Source of the DNA: Phytoactinopolyspora halotolerans
GTDB lineage: Bacteria > Actinomycetota > Actinomycetes > Jiangellales > Jiangellaceae
Length of the DNA: 64,000 nucleotides
NCBI RefSeq assembly: GCF_010550675.1
Contig: NZ_JAAGOA010000005.1
Span: 171,524-235,523, forward strand
Reading direction: 5' to 3'
Made by a program: the position numbers and the translations under genes. The notes under the pieces are model-generated. The model saw only the letters and a program-made list of their open reading frames with translations. It ran no database searches and was not told the DNA's origin. Below, in pieces: positions 17,066 through 25,826 of the stretch. Every line of letters begins with the position of its first letter. Positions within the stretch are counted from its first letter, which is position 1.

Positions 17066-18409
17066 TCATGGGCGTTCCCGATCCGGCACCTGGGCCGCTG
17101 CCTCGGCGGCGGCCGGCAGCGCGTCGGCGATGCGCTGGAGCGCTCCGTCGTCGTGCGCGGCACTGACGAACCACGCCTCGAACGCCGACGGCGGCAGGTA
17201 CACGCCGCGGTCCAGCATCGCGTGGAAGAACGCCGCAAACCGGTGGGTGTCCGCTGACTTCGCCGCGTCGAAGTCGGTCACCCCTTCCCCGCCCGGTGCT
17301 GTCCGCAGCTCCGCTGGATCGACGAAGAACACCGTGAACAAGTTCCCAGCGTACTGCACGACGTGAGGCACACCGGCTGTGTCGAGTGCGTCGTGAACCA
17401 AGTCGCCGATGCGGCGGATGGTGCGGTCGAGGTGCGCGTAGACGTCGTCGCCGGCCAGGCGCAGCGTGGTCAGCCCGGCCGTGGTCGCGACCGGATTGCC
17501 GGCGAGCGTACCCGCCTGATAGACGGGGCCGCTGGGCGCCAGCCGCTCCATCACCTCGGCGCGACCGCCGAAGGCGGCTGCCGGGAAGCCACCGCCCATG
17601 ACCTTGCCGAACGTGGTGAGATCCGCCGCCACACCGTCCAGCCCCCACCAACCGGATCGAGAGACCCGGAAACCGGTCATCACCTCGTCCAGGATCAGCA
17701 GAGCACCCTGCGCGTGTGCGGTATCCCGCAGAAACGCGTTGAATCCCTCGACGGGTGGCACAGCGCCCATGTTCCCGGCGGCGGCCTCGGCTATCACGCA
17801 TGCGATCTCGCCGCCGTGCTCGGCGAACACGGCCTTGACCGCCTCGACGTCGTTGTAGGGCAACACGATCGTGTCGGCGGCGCTCGCCTCGGTGACGCCA
17901 GGCGTTCCAGGCAGCCCGAACGTCGCCACGCCGCTACCCGCCGAGGCCAGCAGGGCGTCCACGTGTCCGTGGTAGTGACCGGCGAACTTCACCACCTTGC
18001 TGCGCCCGGTGAAGCCGCGCGCGAGCCGGATGGCGCTCATCGTCGCCTCGGTCCCGCTGGTGACCAGCCGGACCTGGTCCACGCTGGTGCGGGCGACGAT
18101 CTCGGCGGCCAGCTCGACCTCGGGTTCGGTGGGCGTGCCGTAGGAGACGCCCCGGGCCACCTGAGACTGCACCGCGTCGACGACGGCCGGATGGGCGTGC
18201 CCCAGGATCATCGGCCCCCAGGAACACACCAGGTCGACATACTCGCGGCCGTCGACGTCGTACAGGTACGGGCCGGATGCGCGCTGAATGAACCGCGGCG
18301 TGCCGCCGACGGCCTGGAACGCCCGCACCGGCGAGTTCACCCCGCCCGGCGTGACAGCCCGGGCGCTCTCGAACAACTCGGCGCTGCGGGGAACGTCCTC
18401 GTAACTCAC
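17066..18409 (-). CDS. hemL: glutamate-1-semialdehyde 2,1-aminomutase
   Basis: About 447 residues, PLP-dependent class III aminotransferase fold. It makes 5-aminolevulinate from the HemA product. Motifs: [56 protein letters not shown] and [12 protein letters not shown] with the PLP lysine. The GTG at 18409 was chosen over an upstream in-frame codon at 18481 because the family begins close to [13 protein letters not shown]. The phosphatase gene follows after 67 bp. With hemA, hemC, hemD and hemB elsewhere in the window it gives most of the early haem pathway. Confidence 0.95.
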   Translation of the reverse strand: MSYEDVPRSAELFESARAVTPGGVNSPVRAFQAVGGTPRFIQRASGPYLYDVDGREYVDLVCSWGPMILGHAHPAVVDAVQSQVARGVSYGTPTEPEVELAAEIVARTSVDQVRLVTSGTEATMSAIRLARGFTGRSKVVKFAGHYHGHVDALLASAGSGVATFGLPGTPGVTEASAADTIVLPYNDVEAVKAVFAEHGGEIACVIAEAAAGNMGAVPPVEGFNAFLRDTAHAQGALLILDEVMTGFRVSRSGWWGLDGVAADLTTFGKVMGGGFPAAAFGGRAEVMERLAPSGPVYQAGTLAGNPVATTAGLTTLRLAGDDVYAHLDRTIRRIGDLVHDALDTAGVPHVVQYAGNLFTVFFVDPAELRTAPGGEGVTDFDAAKSADTHRFAAFFHAMLDRGVYLPPSAFEAWFVSAAHDDGALQRIADALPAAAEAAAQVPDRERP

Positions 18410-18486
18410 CGAGCCATTGTCGCAACCGCGTCTACGACGCTCTGTAGTGCCCCCGCCCCGCCCCCTGTTCCGACAGCACACCCCGC

Positions 18487-18580
18487 CCTAAATGATCATG
18501 TGAAGTGGGTTTTCTCGTGCCGTAACAGGTCTGCAGACATGGTAGTGCTGGAGAAAACCCACTTCACATGATCATTTAGG
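18487..18580. repeat. 94-bp dispersed palindromic element, copy 1
   Basis: Arms 18487-18516 and 18551-18580 are perfect 30-bp inverted repeats (CCTAAATGATC..GATCATTTAGG at the ends). The 34-nt loop has the 10-bp palindrome GTCTGCAGAC exactly at the centre. A second copy at 58353-58446 is 91/94 identical. It directly follows metS, whose TAA stop (18576-18578) lies inside the right arm. It therefore probably ends metP-metS transcription, although dispersed near-identity is more like a mobile or REP-type repeat. Confidence 0.95.
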
Positions 18581-18695
18581 AGTCGTCGTCGGTGGGGTCG
18601 TCGGGGTGGTTGCGGAGGTAGAGCACGCCGGCGACGAGGCCGCCCCACACGATGGCGATGGTGACGATCATCATGACGATGGCGCTAGCGGACAT
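18576..18695 (-). CDS. metS: MetS-type small subunit of NSS transporter
   Basis: 39 residues, too short for most gene finders. It is one membrane helix (SAIVMMIVTIAIVWGGLVAG) followed by VLYLRNHPDDPTDDDS. This is the pattern of the small MetS subunit that Corynebacterium MetP needs for activity. It overlaps the transporter gene by 11 bp. Its TAA stop is formed by the end of the 94-bp palindromic repeat, which suggests that the element inserted at, or was fixed at, the gene end. Confidence 0.9.
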   Translation of the reverse strand: MSASAIVMMIVTIAIVWGGLVAGVLYLRNHPDDPTDDDS

Positions 18696-20214
18696 CGGGC
18701 CTCCCCTCGCCGCCCGCGACCGTGATCAGCTCGTCGGCTCGCCGCCACGGCAGCAGCGAGAGCAGGACACCGACCAGCAACACCCCGCCGGCAACACCCC
18801 AGCCGGCCACGGCCAGGAAGGTGGCCGGATAGCCCTCGTACCGCGCATCGAACTCCTCGCGCAGGCTGTCCCACATCATCCAACCGAGCACGAGCGGCGT
18901 GACCAGGCCGAGGGTGAGCAACCACGGTCGGCCCAGGCGGAGCGCAGACGTGGCGTTGGCATGCCCGGCCAGCGCAGGGAGCTGTCGCAGCATCCAGGCG
19001 ACGACGATGACCGAGACCAGGGCGGCCATCGCGATCCCGTACTGGTTCACGAAGTGATCGGCCGCATCCAGGATGAAGATGCCTTCGGGCGTGGGGAACA
19101 GCAGGATCGACGCGAGCGCGATCACTCCGCCGACCGCCAGGACGGACGGAACCCGGGACATCCCGGTGCGATCCTGCACGGCGGAGATCACCACCTGCAT
19201 GATGCTGATCAACGACGACATGCCGGCCACCACCAGCGAGCCGAAGAACAGCACCCCGAACAGGTCCCCGGCCGCAGGCAGGCTGGAGATGATCTGCGGG
19301 AAGGCGATGAACGCCAGCCCGATTCCGCCCTCGCCGATCACCTCGTCGAAGGCGATGCCCGCGTTGGTCGCCATGAAGCCGATCGCCGCGAACACGCCGA
19401 TACCGGCGAGGATCTCGAACGAGCTGTTCGCGAACCCCGCCACCAGAGCCGACCCGGTCAGATCGGCGCGACGCCTCAGGTACGAGGCGTACGTGATCAT
19501 GATGCCGAACCCGATGGAGAGCGAGAAGAAAATCTGGCCGTACACCCTCACCCACACGCTGCCGTCAGTGATCGCACTCCAGTCCGGGGAGAAGAACGCG
19601 TCCAGCCCTTCCGCGGCGCCGTCCAGGGTCAGCGCCTGGATGACGAGCGCGATGAACAGCACCGCAAGCAGCGGGATGAAGATTTTGTTGGCACGCTCGA
19701 TCCCCCGCCGGATCCCGAAGACCAGAACCCCCAGCGTCACCGCCCACACGCCGATCAGCGGCCACATCACACCCGACACGTACGACGAGACGAAGCCCGG
19801 CTCACTGGTCTGCAGGACGTCACCGTAGAGGAACGCCTCCGGGTCCTCGCCCCAGTCCTGGCCGATCGAGAAGCCGGTGTACAGCACCGCCCAGGCGATG
19901 ATCACCGCGTAGTACGTCGCGATGACGAAGCTGATGGCGACTTGCCACCAGCCGATCGTCTCGGCGCGCCGGGACATACCGCGGTATGCGAGCGGTGGCG
20001 AGGCCCGCGACCGGCGGCCGATCGCGTACTCCATGATGAGCAACGGGATGCCGGCGGTCAGCAACGCGATCAGATACGGGATGAGGAACGCGCCGCCGCC
20101 GCTCTCGTAAGCCACGTACGGGAACCGCCAGATGTTGCCCAGCCCGATGGCCGATCCGATGGCGGCCAGGAGGAATCCGGAACGGGTCGCCCACTGCTCG
20201 CGCTCTCGTGGCAT
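18685..20214 (-). CDS. metP: sodium-dependent amino-acid transporter, NSS family (MetP-like)
   Basis: 509 residues, about twelve membrane helices. The N-terminal WATRSGFLLAAIGSAIGLGNIWRFPYVAYESGGGAF is the NSS (SNF) signature with the sodium- and substrate-binding unwound helix 1. The adjacent metS gene supports MetP-type methionine/alanine uptake. No SAM or other riboswitch pattern is visible in the 100 bp upstream. Confidence 0.92.
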   Translation of the reverse strand: MPREREQWATRSGFLLAAIGSAIGLGNIWRFPYVAYESGGGAFLIPYLIALLTAGIPLLIMEYAIGRRSRASPPLAYRGMSRRAETIGWWQVAISFVIATYYAVIIAWAVLYTGFSIGQDWGEDPEAFLYGDVLQTSEPGFVSSYVSGVMWPLIGVWAVTLGVLVFGIRRGIERANKIFIPLLAVLFIALVIQALTLDGAAEGLDAFFSPDWSAITDGSVWVRVYGQIFFSLSIGFGIMITYASYLRRRADLTGSALVAGFANSSFEILAGIGVFAAIGFMATNAGIAFDEVIGEGGIGLAFIAFPQIISSLPAAGDLFGVLFFGSLVVAGMSSLISIMQVVISAVQDRTGMSRVPSVLAVGGVIALASILLFPTPEGIFILDAADHFVNQYGIAMAALVSVIVVAWMLRQLPALAGHANATSALRLGRPWLLTLGLVTPLVLGWMMWDSLREEFDARYEGYPATFLAVAGWGVAGGVLLVGVLLSLLPWRRADELITVAGGEGRPDVR

Positions 20215-20313
20215 GCCCGCACGACCTCCGCATCGACGACGTCGTCTCCTCGCGAAGGGCCATGTTACCCAAATGTGACACGGAGAACGTGCAGAACCGT
20301 CACCTCCCGGCCG

Positions 20314-21165
20314 TCACCTTCCGGCCGTCAGCACCCGCTCGGTCAGGAACCGGCGGACGACGCTCTGGAACAGCTCGGGCTCCTCCAACGGCGGCGAATG
20401 CCCGGACTTCTCGAAGATCACCAGTTCGGAATCGGGGATGAGCTCGGCGATGGTCTCGCTGCACTCGACCGGCGTGATCCAGTCGGCACGGCCGACGGTG
20501 ACCAGCGTCGGACAGCTGACGCCGGGCAAGCCGGGTTTGACGTCGTAGGCGTGCCGGTTCACCGAGAACGCGTAGTTGTGGGTCGCATAGTGGTAATCGA
20601 CCGATGCGATCCGCTCCGGCAGCGTGGCGGGATCGAAGTCGAAGTCGTAGAGGGGAAGGATCTCGGCCCAGCAGTCCCGGAAGTCGTCGTTGTCACGGAC
20701 GCGGCCCTCCATGATCCGCATCAGCTTCTCGTCGTCGATCTCCACCCGGGCTGAGGCCCTCGCGTTCGCCAGCGCGAGCTCGTCATGGCCCTGGTCCGGC
20801 GCGGTGTCCCGCAACACCAGCGCCAGCAGCCGATCCGGATGCGCGATCGCGTACTCCATGGACAGGAAGCCGCCATACGACCCACCGGCCATCACGAACC
20901 GTTCCGCCCCGGCCCACTCCCGGAGCGCGTCGATGTCCGCGACCCATTGCTCGTGCGTGAACGGCGGCGTGTCACCGCTTTTGCCGCTGCCCCTGGCATC
21001 GAAGACGAGGACCCGGAAGATGTCCGCCAGGTGCCCGAACGCGGCCAGCGGTTCGCGCTTGGACCCGAGCCCGGGGGCGCCGTGGTGGGCGATCAGCAAC
21101 GGCGCCTGCGGATCGTCTCCCAGCAGTTCGACATCCAGCGGGTTTCCGTTGATCTCGACGATCAT
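20314..21165 (-). CDS. alpha/beta hydrolase, proline iminopeptidase-like
   Basis: 283 residues. Oxyanion region HHGAPGLGSKREP, nucleophile elbow GGSYGG (Ser about 95), acid in VGRADWITP and catalytic His in KSGHSPPLEEPELF. The HGxPG start and GGSWGG-like elbow resemble the proline iminopeptidase and tricorn-interacting group, so an aminopeptidase or amide hydrolase is plausible. It is the last gene of the leftward catabolic cluster; its start is 10 bp after the M24 gene stop. Confidence 0.85.
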   Translation of the reverse strand: MIVEINGNPLDVELLGDDPQAPLLIAHHGAPGLGSKREPLAAFGHLADIFRVLVFDARGSGKSGDTPPFTHEQWVADIDALREWAGAERFVMAGGSYGGFLSMEYAIAHPDRLLALVLRDTAPDQGHDELALANARASARVEIDDEKLMRIMEGRVRDNDDFRDCWAEILPLYDFDFDPATLPERIASVDYHYATHNYAFSVNRHAYDVKPGLPGVSCPTLVTVGRADWITPVECSETIAELIPDSELVIFEKSGHSPPLEEPELFQSVVRRFLTERVLTAGR

Positions 21166-21175
21166 CCGGTCTCCT

Positions 21176-22330
21176 TCACAAGTCGATCACGACGTCGTCG
21201 AGATCGCGCGGATAGGTGGTCAGTCGCTCGTGCCCGTCGCCGGTCACCAACACGGTGTCGGAGATCCGGTAGCCGGCGTGCCCTGGCACGTAGATTCCGG
21301 GCTCGCTGGAGACGACCATGCCGGCCTGCAGCTCCGTCTGGTCGCCGTCGTCCAGCCACGGCGGTTCGTGGAAATCGAGCCCGATCCCGTGACCCTGGCG
21401 ATGCCGGATGTGCGCGCCGTATCCGGCGTCCCGGATCACATCCAGACACACACGGTTCACGTCACTGCACCGTGCCCCTGGGCGGATGGCGTCGGTGCCC
21501 GCCGCCTGGGCGTCCCGGTCGGCCTCGAAGTAAGAGATCTGCTCGGGCGACGGCTCCGCGAGAAAGAACGTCCGCTCGCTCTCCGCGTACCGGCCACCCA
21601 CCGCCCCTCCCAGCGAAAGGATGAACGTATCCCCCGGCTGGAGCCGGTTCGCCGACGGCAGCCCGTGCGGGTACGCCGACCGTTCGCCGCTGTAGACGAG
21701 CCCACCGGTCAGCATCGGCACCACGACCACGTCCTGATGCGTCGCATACATCCATCGGCTCCCGGCTCGCACGACGTGGTCGGCCATCTCCGCCTCGGTC
21801 GGTAGCTCCCCCGCCCCGAGCGCCGCCTTGACCAGCTCGATTCCCGCCTCCAGCATCACGTCACCCAGTTGGGCCGCGGCGCGGTGCAGTTCGATCTCCG
21901 CGGGCTGCTTCACCAGCCGGAGCGCATCGACGGCGTCGGACATGACCCACTCGACATCGTCAACGACGGCGCGGAACGCGGCCAGCCGTCCGGTCGACAT
22001 CACCGGCGTGTAGGCCCAGCGCCCGCTCCGCCCCACGGCCCGCGCCAGAACCTCGAACGGGCTGACCACGCCGGGATACTCGGCGAACGCGACGATCTCG
22101 TCGACGACGCTCCCCTGCGCCGCGGCGTGCTCGCGCTCCAGCTCGGGAACGAGCAGCACCGTACGATCCCGGCCGAGCCACACCACGGCAGGTCGCTCGT
22201 TCGGGTGGTGGAAGAAGCCCGTAAGGTACGCGACGTCGTGCCAGTCGTCCACCACGATCGCGTCCAGCCCGGACGTGTCCAGGCCGGCCCGAAGCCGCTC
22301 CTGCACGCCGCGGTAGAAGTCAGCACTCAA
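21176..22330 (-). CDS. M24-fold (pita-bread) hydrolase with altered metal site
   Basis: 384 residues: an N-terminal creatinase-like domain (1-150) and a C-terminal pita-bread domain. In metal-dependent M24 peptidases the five ligands are D, D, H, E, E. Here the first Asp is Ser239 (FILSLGG), the second is Glu250 (RYAESERT), His314 is kept (GHGIGLDFHE), Glu343 is kept (SSEPGIY), and the last Glu is Ser357 (YRISD). It is therefore probably a metal-free hydrolase like creatinase or ectoine hydrolase, not an Xaa-Pro peptidase. The TTG start at 22330 overlaps the stop of the truncated binding protein; GTG 22306 is an alternative. Confidence 0.85.
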   Translation of the reverse strand: MSADFYRGVQERLRAGLDTSGLDAIVVDDWHDVAYLTGFFHHPNERPAVVWLGRDRTVLLVPELEREHAAAQGSVVDEIVAFAEYPGVVSPFEVLARAVGRSGRWAYTPVMSTGRLAAFRAVVDDVEWVMSDAVDALRLVKQPAEIELHRAAAQLGDVMLEAGIELVKAALGAGELPTEAEMADHVVRAGSRWMYATHQDVVVVPMLTGGLVYSGERSAYPHGLPSANRLQPGDTFILSLGGAVGGRYAESERTFFLAEPSPEQISYFEADRDAQAAGTDAIRPGARCSDVNRVCLDVIRDAGYGAHIRHRQGHGIGLDFHEPPWLDDGDQTELQAGMVVSSEPGIYVPGHAGYRISDTVLVTGDGHERLTTYPRDLDDVVIDL

Positions 22331-23388
22331 AGGAACGTCGGCGTCAGCACACTGGAGTTGGCCGACACGGCGTTCCCGCCCAGCACCACCTGCCGGATCG
22401 CCTCGTAGTCGACGGCGTGCGCCAGCGCCTGCCGGATCTCGAGCCGGTCGAGCGGTTCGCGTCGCATGTTGTACTGCATGTGCGCCCAGCCCAGCGACGG
22501 AACCGAGTACGTCTCCAGCGACTCATCGCCGGTGATCTCATTCACCATCGACGGCGGCAGCGCGTTGGCGATCAGGTCCAGCTCGCCGGAGCGCAGCGCC
22601 AGCACCTGCGTGTTCACGTCCGGGTAGACACGGTAGACGACCCGGTCCACCTTCGCCCGGCCGTCCTCGGCGAGCGGGTAGTCGTCGACCGCCTCGAGCA
22701 CGTACCGCTGCCCACGCTCCACCTCGGTCAGCACGAACGGCCCGGCCGAGACCCAGTCGGAGTCGTTGGCGAAGTCGCCGACGCTCTCCGCCTCGCCGAA
22801 GACGTGTGCGGGCACGATCGGCATCCAGAATCCGATGCTGTTGAGGAACGCGCCGTCCGGCCGGGTGAGAGTGAACTCCACCCTGGTGTCCGACACCGCC
22901 TCGGCACTCTCCAGCGCACCGATCATCCCGGCGACGGTGCCGAGGCCCTCCTCCTGGACCGCGGTGATGGTGAAGGCCACGTCCTGCGCGGTCAGCGGTT
23001 CGCCGTCGGTCCACTCCATGTCGTCGCGGATCTCGATCCACGCGGATAGGCCGTCCTCGGCGTAGCCCCAGTCGGTGGCCAGCGCGGGAACCTTCTCGCC
23101 GTCCGCGTTGAGCGTCATCATCGCCGGGTACATCAGGTTGGTCACCCAGGTATCGGTACGGCTGTTGCCGACCAGCGGGTTGTAATTGACGACGTCGGCG
23201 GTGGTGCCGATGTGCAGCTCGCCGCCTTCGGCGCCGGCCGTGTCCTCGGCCGCGGGCGCGTCGCCGGCGTCGCCACCGTCGTCTGCGGCGTCCGGGTCGG
23301 ACGGCGTGCATGCGGCCATCAGAACGGCGACGGCCGCCGCCGCGACCACGCTGGTGCGCCCTGCCCGGGTGCGGATGCCAACTCTCAT
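22327..23388 (-). CDS. truncated oligopeptide-type ABC substrate-binding lipoprotein
   Basis: 353 residues, against about 500-560 for family 5 (DppA/OppA-type) binding proteins. A signal peptide ends in LMAACT (lipobox). The family signature part is present: VNYNPLVGNSRTDTWVTNLMYPAMM, DMEWTDGEPLTAQDVAFT, SAGPFVLTEVERGQRYVLEAVDDYP, and QALAHAVDYEAIRQVVLGGNA. The reading frame then stops after VLTPTFL, where full proteins continue with the second half of the C-terminal lobe. No remnant of that half and no permease genes lie between it and the next gene. The ATG at 23388 overlaps the dipeptidase stop (ATGA). A deletion joining SBP and M24 genes is the simplest explanation. Confidence 0.85.
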   Translation of the reverse strand: MRVGIRTRAGRTSVVAAAAVAVLMAACTPSDPDAADDGGDAGDAPAAEDTAGAEGGELHIGTTADVVNYNPLVGNSRTDTWVTNLMYPAMMTLNADGEKVPALATDWGYAEDGLSAWIEIRDDMEWTDGEPLTAQDVAFTITAVQEEGLGTVAGMIGALESAEAVSDTRVEFTLTRPDGAFLNSIGFWMPIVPAHVFGEAESVGDFANDSDWVSAGPFVLTEVERGQRYVLEAVDDYPLAEDGRAKVDRVVYRVYPDVNTQVLALRSGELDLIANALPPSMVNEITGDESLETYSVPSLGWAHMQYNMRREPLDRLEIRQALAHAVDYEAIRQVVLGGNAVSANSSVLTPTFL

Positions 23389-24596
23389 CTGTCCCATACC
23401 TCCTCGATCACTCGCATCGCGTTGCCCCCGATGACCGCGCGGATCTCGTCGTCGGAGTAGTCGTGCGCAACCAGCCAGCCCACGATGTTCCAGAAGCACT
23501 CGGCCGGGTTCTCCAGGCCGTCCACGTACTCGACCTCCTCGTAGTCGACCGAGCCGTGCGCCTCCCCGATCGACAGGTGGTCGGCGAAGAGATGGTGCAG
23601 GCCGACGTGGTCACCGAACAGGGTGTCCGGCCCGAACGCCACATGCTCGATGCCGACCAGGTCGACGCAGTACTCGAAGTGGTCCATGACCGACTCCAGG
23701 CTGTGCCGCGGGTGCGTCGCCGAGAGCGTGGTGTGCGGGGCGGCCTCCAGCCCGATCACCCCGCCCCGCTCGGCGCATGCCGTGATGACGTGGTCCGGCT
23801 TCATCCGGTTCGTGTTCCACACGCCGCGCGCCCCGGCGTGCGTGATGAGGATCGGCTTCGTCGAGTGCTCGATGACCTCGAGCGAGGTGACGTCACCGGA
23901 GTGCGAGACGTCGATGACGATACCGAGCGCATTCATCCGCTCGACCGCCTTCCGCCCGAACACCGTGAGGCCGCCGTCGCGCTTCTCCTTCAACCCGCTG
24001 CCTAGCGTGTTCGCTTCGCTGTAGGCGATGCCGAGCTGGCGGACGCCGAAGCCGTACAGGATGTCGATCCGGTCCAGCTCGTTCTCGATCGGGGTGGATG
24101 CCTCCAGCCCGGCGATCAGCGCGATCCGGCCGGTCTCATGCGCATTCCGGATATCGGCGAGCGTCTCCGCCTTGATCACGAAGTCCTGGTGGGCCAGGTC
24201 GCTGAACCGCATGCCGAGATCGGCGATGATGTCGGTCCACTTCCAGCCGGCGTGGCTGGTCACACACGCCGTGCCGTCCATGAAGTTGTCGAAGACGACG
24301 GTCATACCGGAGCGGGCAAGCCCTTCGTAACCGGTCCGGTGCCGCCCGTGCCGGTTGTAGTCGATCGTCTCGGAGATCTCCTCCGGGAACCGGGTCGGAT
24401 GTTCGTGGGTGGAGATCACCAGGCTCTCGGAAAGCAACCGAACGGTCCGTTCGTACTGGTCCGTGGTGAGTTCCAGGCCGGCGTACGACGGCACCCGGCC
24501 CAGTTCCGGAGCGAGCGCGAACGATTTGTAGTCCACGCCCTCACGCAAATAGCTGTACGACCGGTAGCCCTCGTAGCGCGGTGCGGGTTTGAGCAC
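23385..24596 (-). CDS. M19-type (renal dipeptidase family) dipeptidase
   Basis: About 403 residues, amidohydrolase TIM barrel. Metal-site elements: ISTHEHPTRF (usual HxD is HxH here), LIAGLEAS (bridging Glu), IVIDVSHSG (His), ILITHAGARG (His) and HVAFGPDTLFG (Asp). The GTG at 24596 is preceded by AGGGAGGT at good spacing. It is the first gene of the leftward cluster that continues with the truncated binding protein, the M24-fold hydrolase and the alpha/beta hydrolase, and it is divergent from the Lrp regulator. A role in breakdown of an imported peptide or D-amino-acid amide is inferred from context only. Confidence 0.88.
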   Translation of the reverse strand: MLKPAPRYEGYRSYSYLREGVDYKSFALAPELGRVPSYAGLELTTDQYERTVRLLSESLVISTHEHPTRFPEEISETIDYNRHGRHRTGYEGLARSGMTVVFDNFMDGTACVTSHAGWKWTDIIADLGMRFSDLAHQDFVIKAETLADIRNAHETGRIALIAGLEASTPIENELDRIDILYGFGVRQLGIAYSEANTLGSGLKEKRDGGLTVFGRKAVERMNALGIVIDVSHSGDVTSLEVIEHSTKPILITHAGARGVWNTNRMKPDHVITACAERGGVIGLEAAPHTTLSATHPRHSLESVMDHFEYCVDLVGIEHVAFGPDTLFGDHVGLHHLFADHLSIGEAHGSVDYEEVEYVDGLENPAECFWNIVGWLVAHDYSDDEIRAVIGGNAMRVIEEVWDR

Positions 24597-24800
24597 GAAA
24601 CGACCTCCCTGCAAGCTTGCCGCCGATATGGCGCAAGTCAACGTTCCACTAGCGAACGGTGCCAGAAATCAGCAGAATTAACAAGCTCAATGACGGAGAT
24701 AGACGTAACAGGCGTGTTGCGGAATGGATTTCTGCGCCGACTTCCGGTTAGGCTCTGCACACGGCCAAGCAAGCCACAACGGACACACCCGAGCTTGAGG

Positions 24801-25826
24801 ATGGTGAACGTGACCGACGGCGACGCTGTCACGCTGGACGACCTGGACCGCCAGATCGTGGCCGCGCTGCAGATCCACGGCCGGGCCACCTGGCAGCAGA
24901 TCGCCCGCGCCGTCGGCACCTCCGACACGACCGTCGCCCGCCGGGCGCAGCGGATGTTCAACTCCGGCATCGTGCGCGTCGTCGCTTCCACCGACCCGTT
25001 GCGCTGCGGCTATGGATACCCGGTGATGATGCAGGTCAAGTGCCGCGTCGGGCAGAGCCCGCGAGTGGCCGCCGAGTTGGCGCGCCGACCCGACGTGCGG
25101 TTCATCGCGCTGGTCACGGGATCGTTCGACATCGTGCTCGAGCTGATCGTCTCCTCCCAGCGGGAACTGGCCCGCATACTCTTCCACGGCATCGAGGCGG
25201 TCGACGGGATCACGTCGACCGTGACGGAGAACGTCATCGCCCACTACAAGGTGGCGCACGTGTGGTCCCACGGCACACTCGACGACGACGCGACCCGCCT
25301 GCTGGCGGAGGCCCGTGGCGCGATCGAGGAGACGGAGCCCACGCCCCTCGACGAACGTGACCAGGCACTGGTGGAGTTGCTCGCCGACGATGCCCGGCTG
25401 AGCTTCGCCGCGCTCGCCGGTGAACTCGGCATCAGCGAGTCGATGGCGAAACGCCGGGTCACCGCCCTGGTCCGGGACGGGCGGATGCGGTTCAGCACGA
25501 TCGTCAACCCCGAGCTGCTCGGCTACGGCGTCGAGGTCATCTGCTGGCTCGGCATGGATCTGCGCTACCTGGACGACGCCGCACGCCAGCTGGCGGCCCG
25601 TCCTGAGGTGCGGTACGTGGCGGGTACGGCGGGATACTCCGACCTCAGCTGCGAAGTGGTCCTGCGCGACCAAGCCGACCTGCACCGATTCTCCACCGCG
25701 GTGCTGGCGCACCTGCCCGGGCTACGCACGACGGAGATCGGCCTGGAGCTGGCCACGCTCAAGCGCGCTTACACACTCGTCGACACACCGTTCGGCACCG
25801 GCCCAGATGGGGAGGCACCGGCATGA
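24801..25826 (+). CDS. double-domain Lrp/AsnC family regulator
   Basis: About 341 residues made of two tandem Lrp/AsnC units. Unit 1: DDLDRQIVAALQIHGRATW with an HTH (WQQIARAVGTSDTTVARRAQRM) and a RAM domain. Unit 2: DERDQALVELLADDARLSF with HTH (FAALAGELGISESMAKRRV) and a second RAM domain. Such fused forms are common in actinobacteria. Starts at ATG 24801, GTG 24804 and GTG 24810 are all possible; GAGG at 24797-24800 fits GTG 24810 best. It is divergent from the dipeptidase gene and overlaps the ATPase gene (ATGA), so it very likely controls both arms of the cluster. Confidence 0.9.
   Translation: MVNVTDGDAVTLDDLDRQIVAALQIHGRATWQQIARAVGTSDTTVARRAQRMFNSGIVRVVASTDPLRCGYGYPVMMQVKCRVGQSPRVAAELARRPDVRFIALVTGSFDIVLELIVSSQRELARILFHGIEAVDGITSTVTENVIAHYKVAHVWSHGTLDDDATRLLAEARGAIEETEPTPLDERDQALVELLADDARLSFAALAGELGISESMAKRRVTALVRDGRMRFSTIVNPELLGYGVEVICWLGMDLRYLDDAARQLAARPEVRYVAGTAGYSDLSCEVVLRDQADLHRFSTAVLAHLPGLRTTEIGLELATLKRAYTLVDTPFGTGPDGEAPA

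Noticed and set aside
18652-20754. 700-codon open frame on the plus strand
   Set aside because: Antisense to metP and the alpha/beta hydrolase; composition is Arg/Asp/His-rich shadow sequence without motifs.
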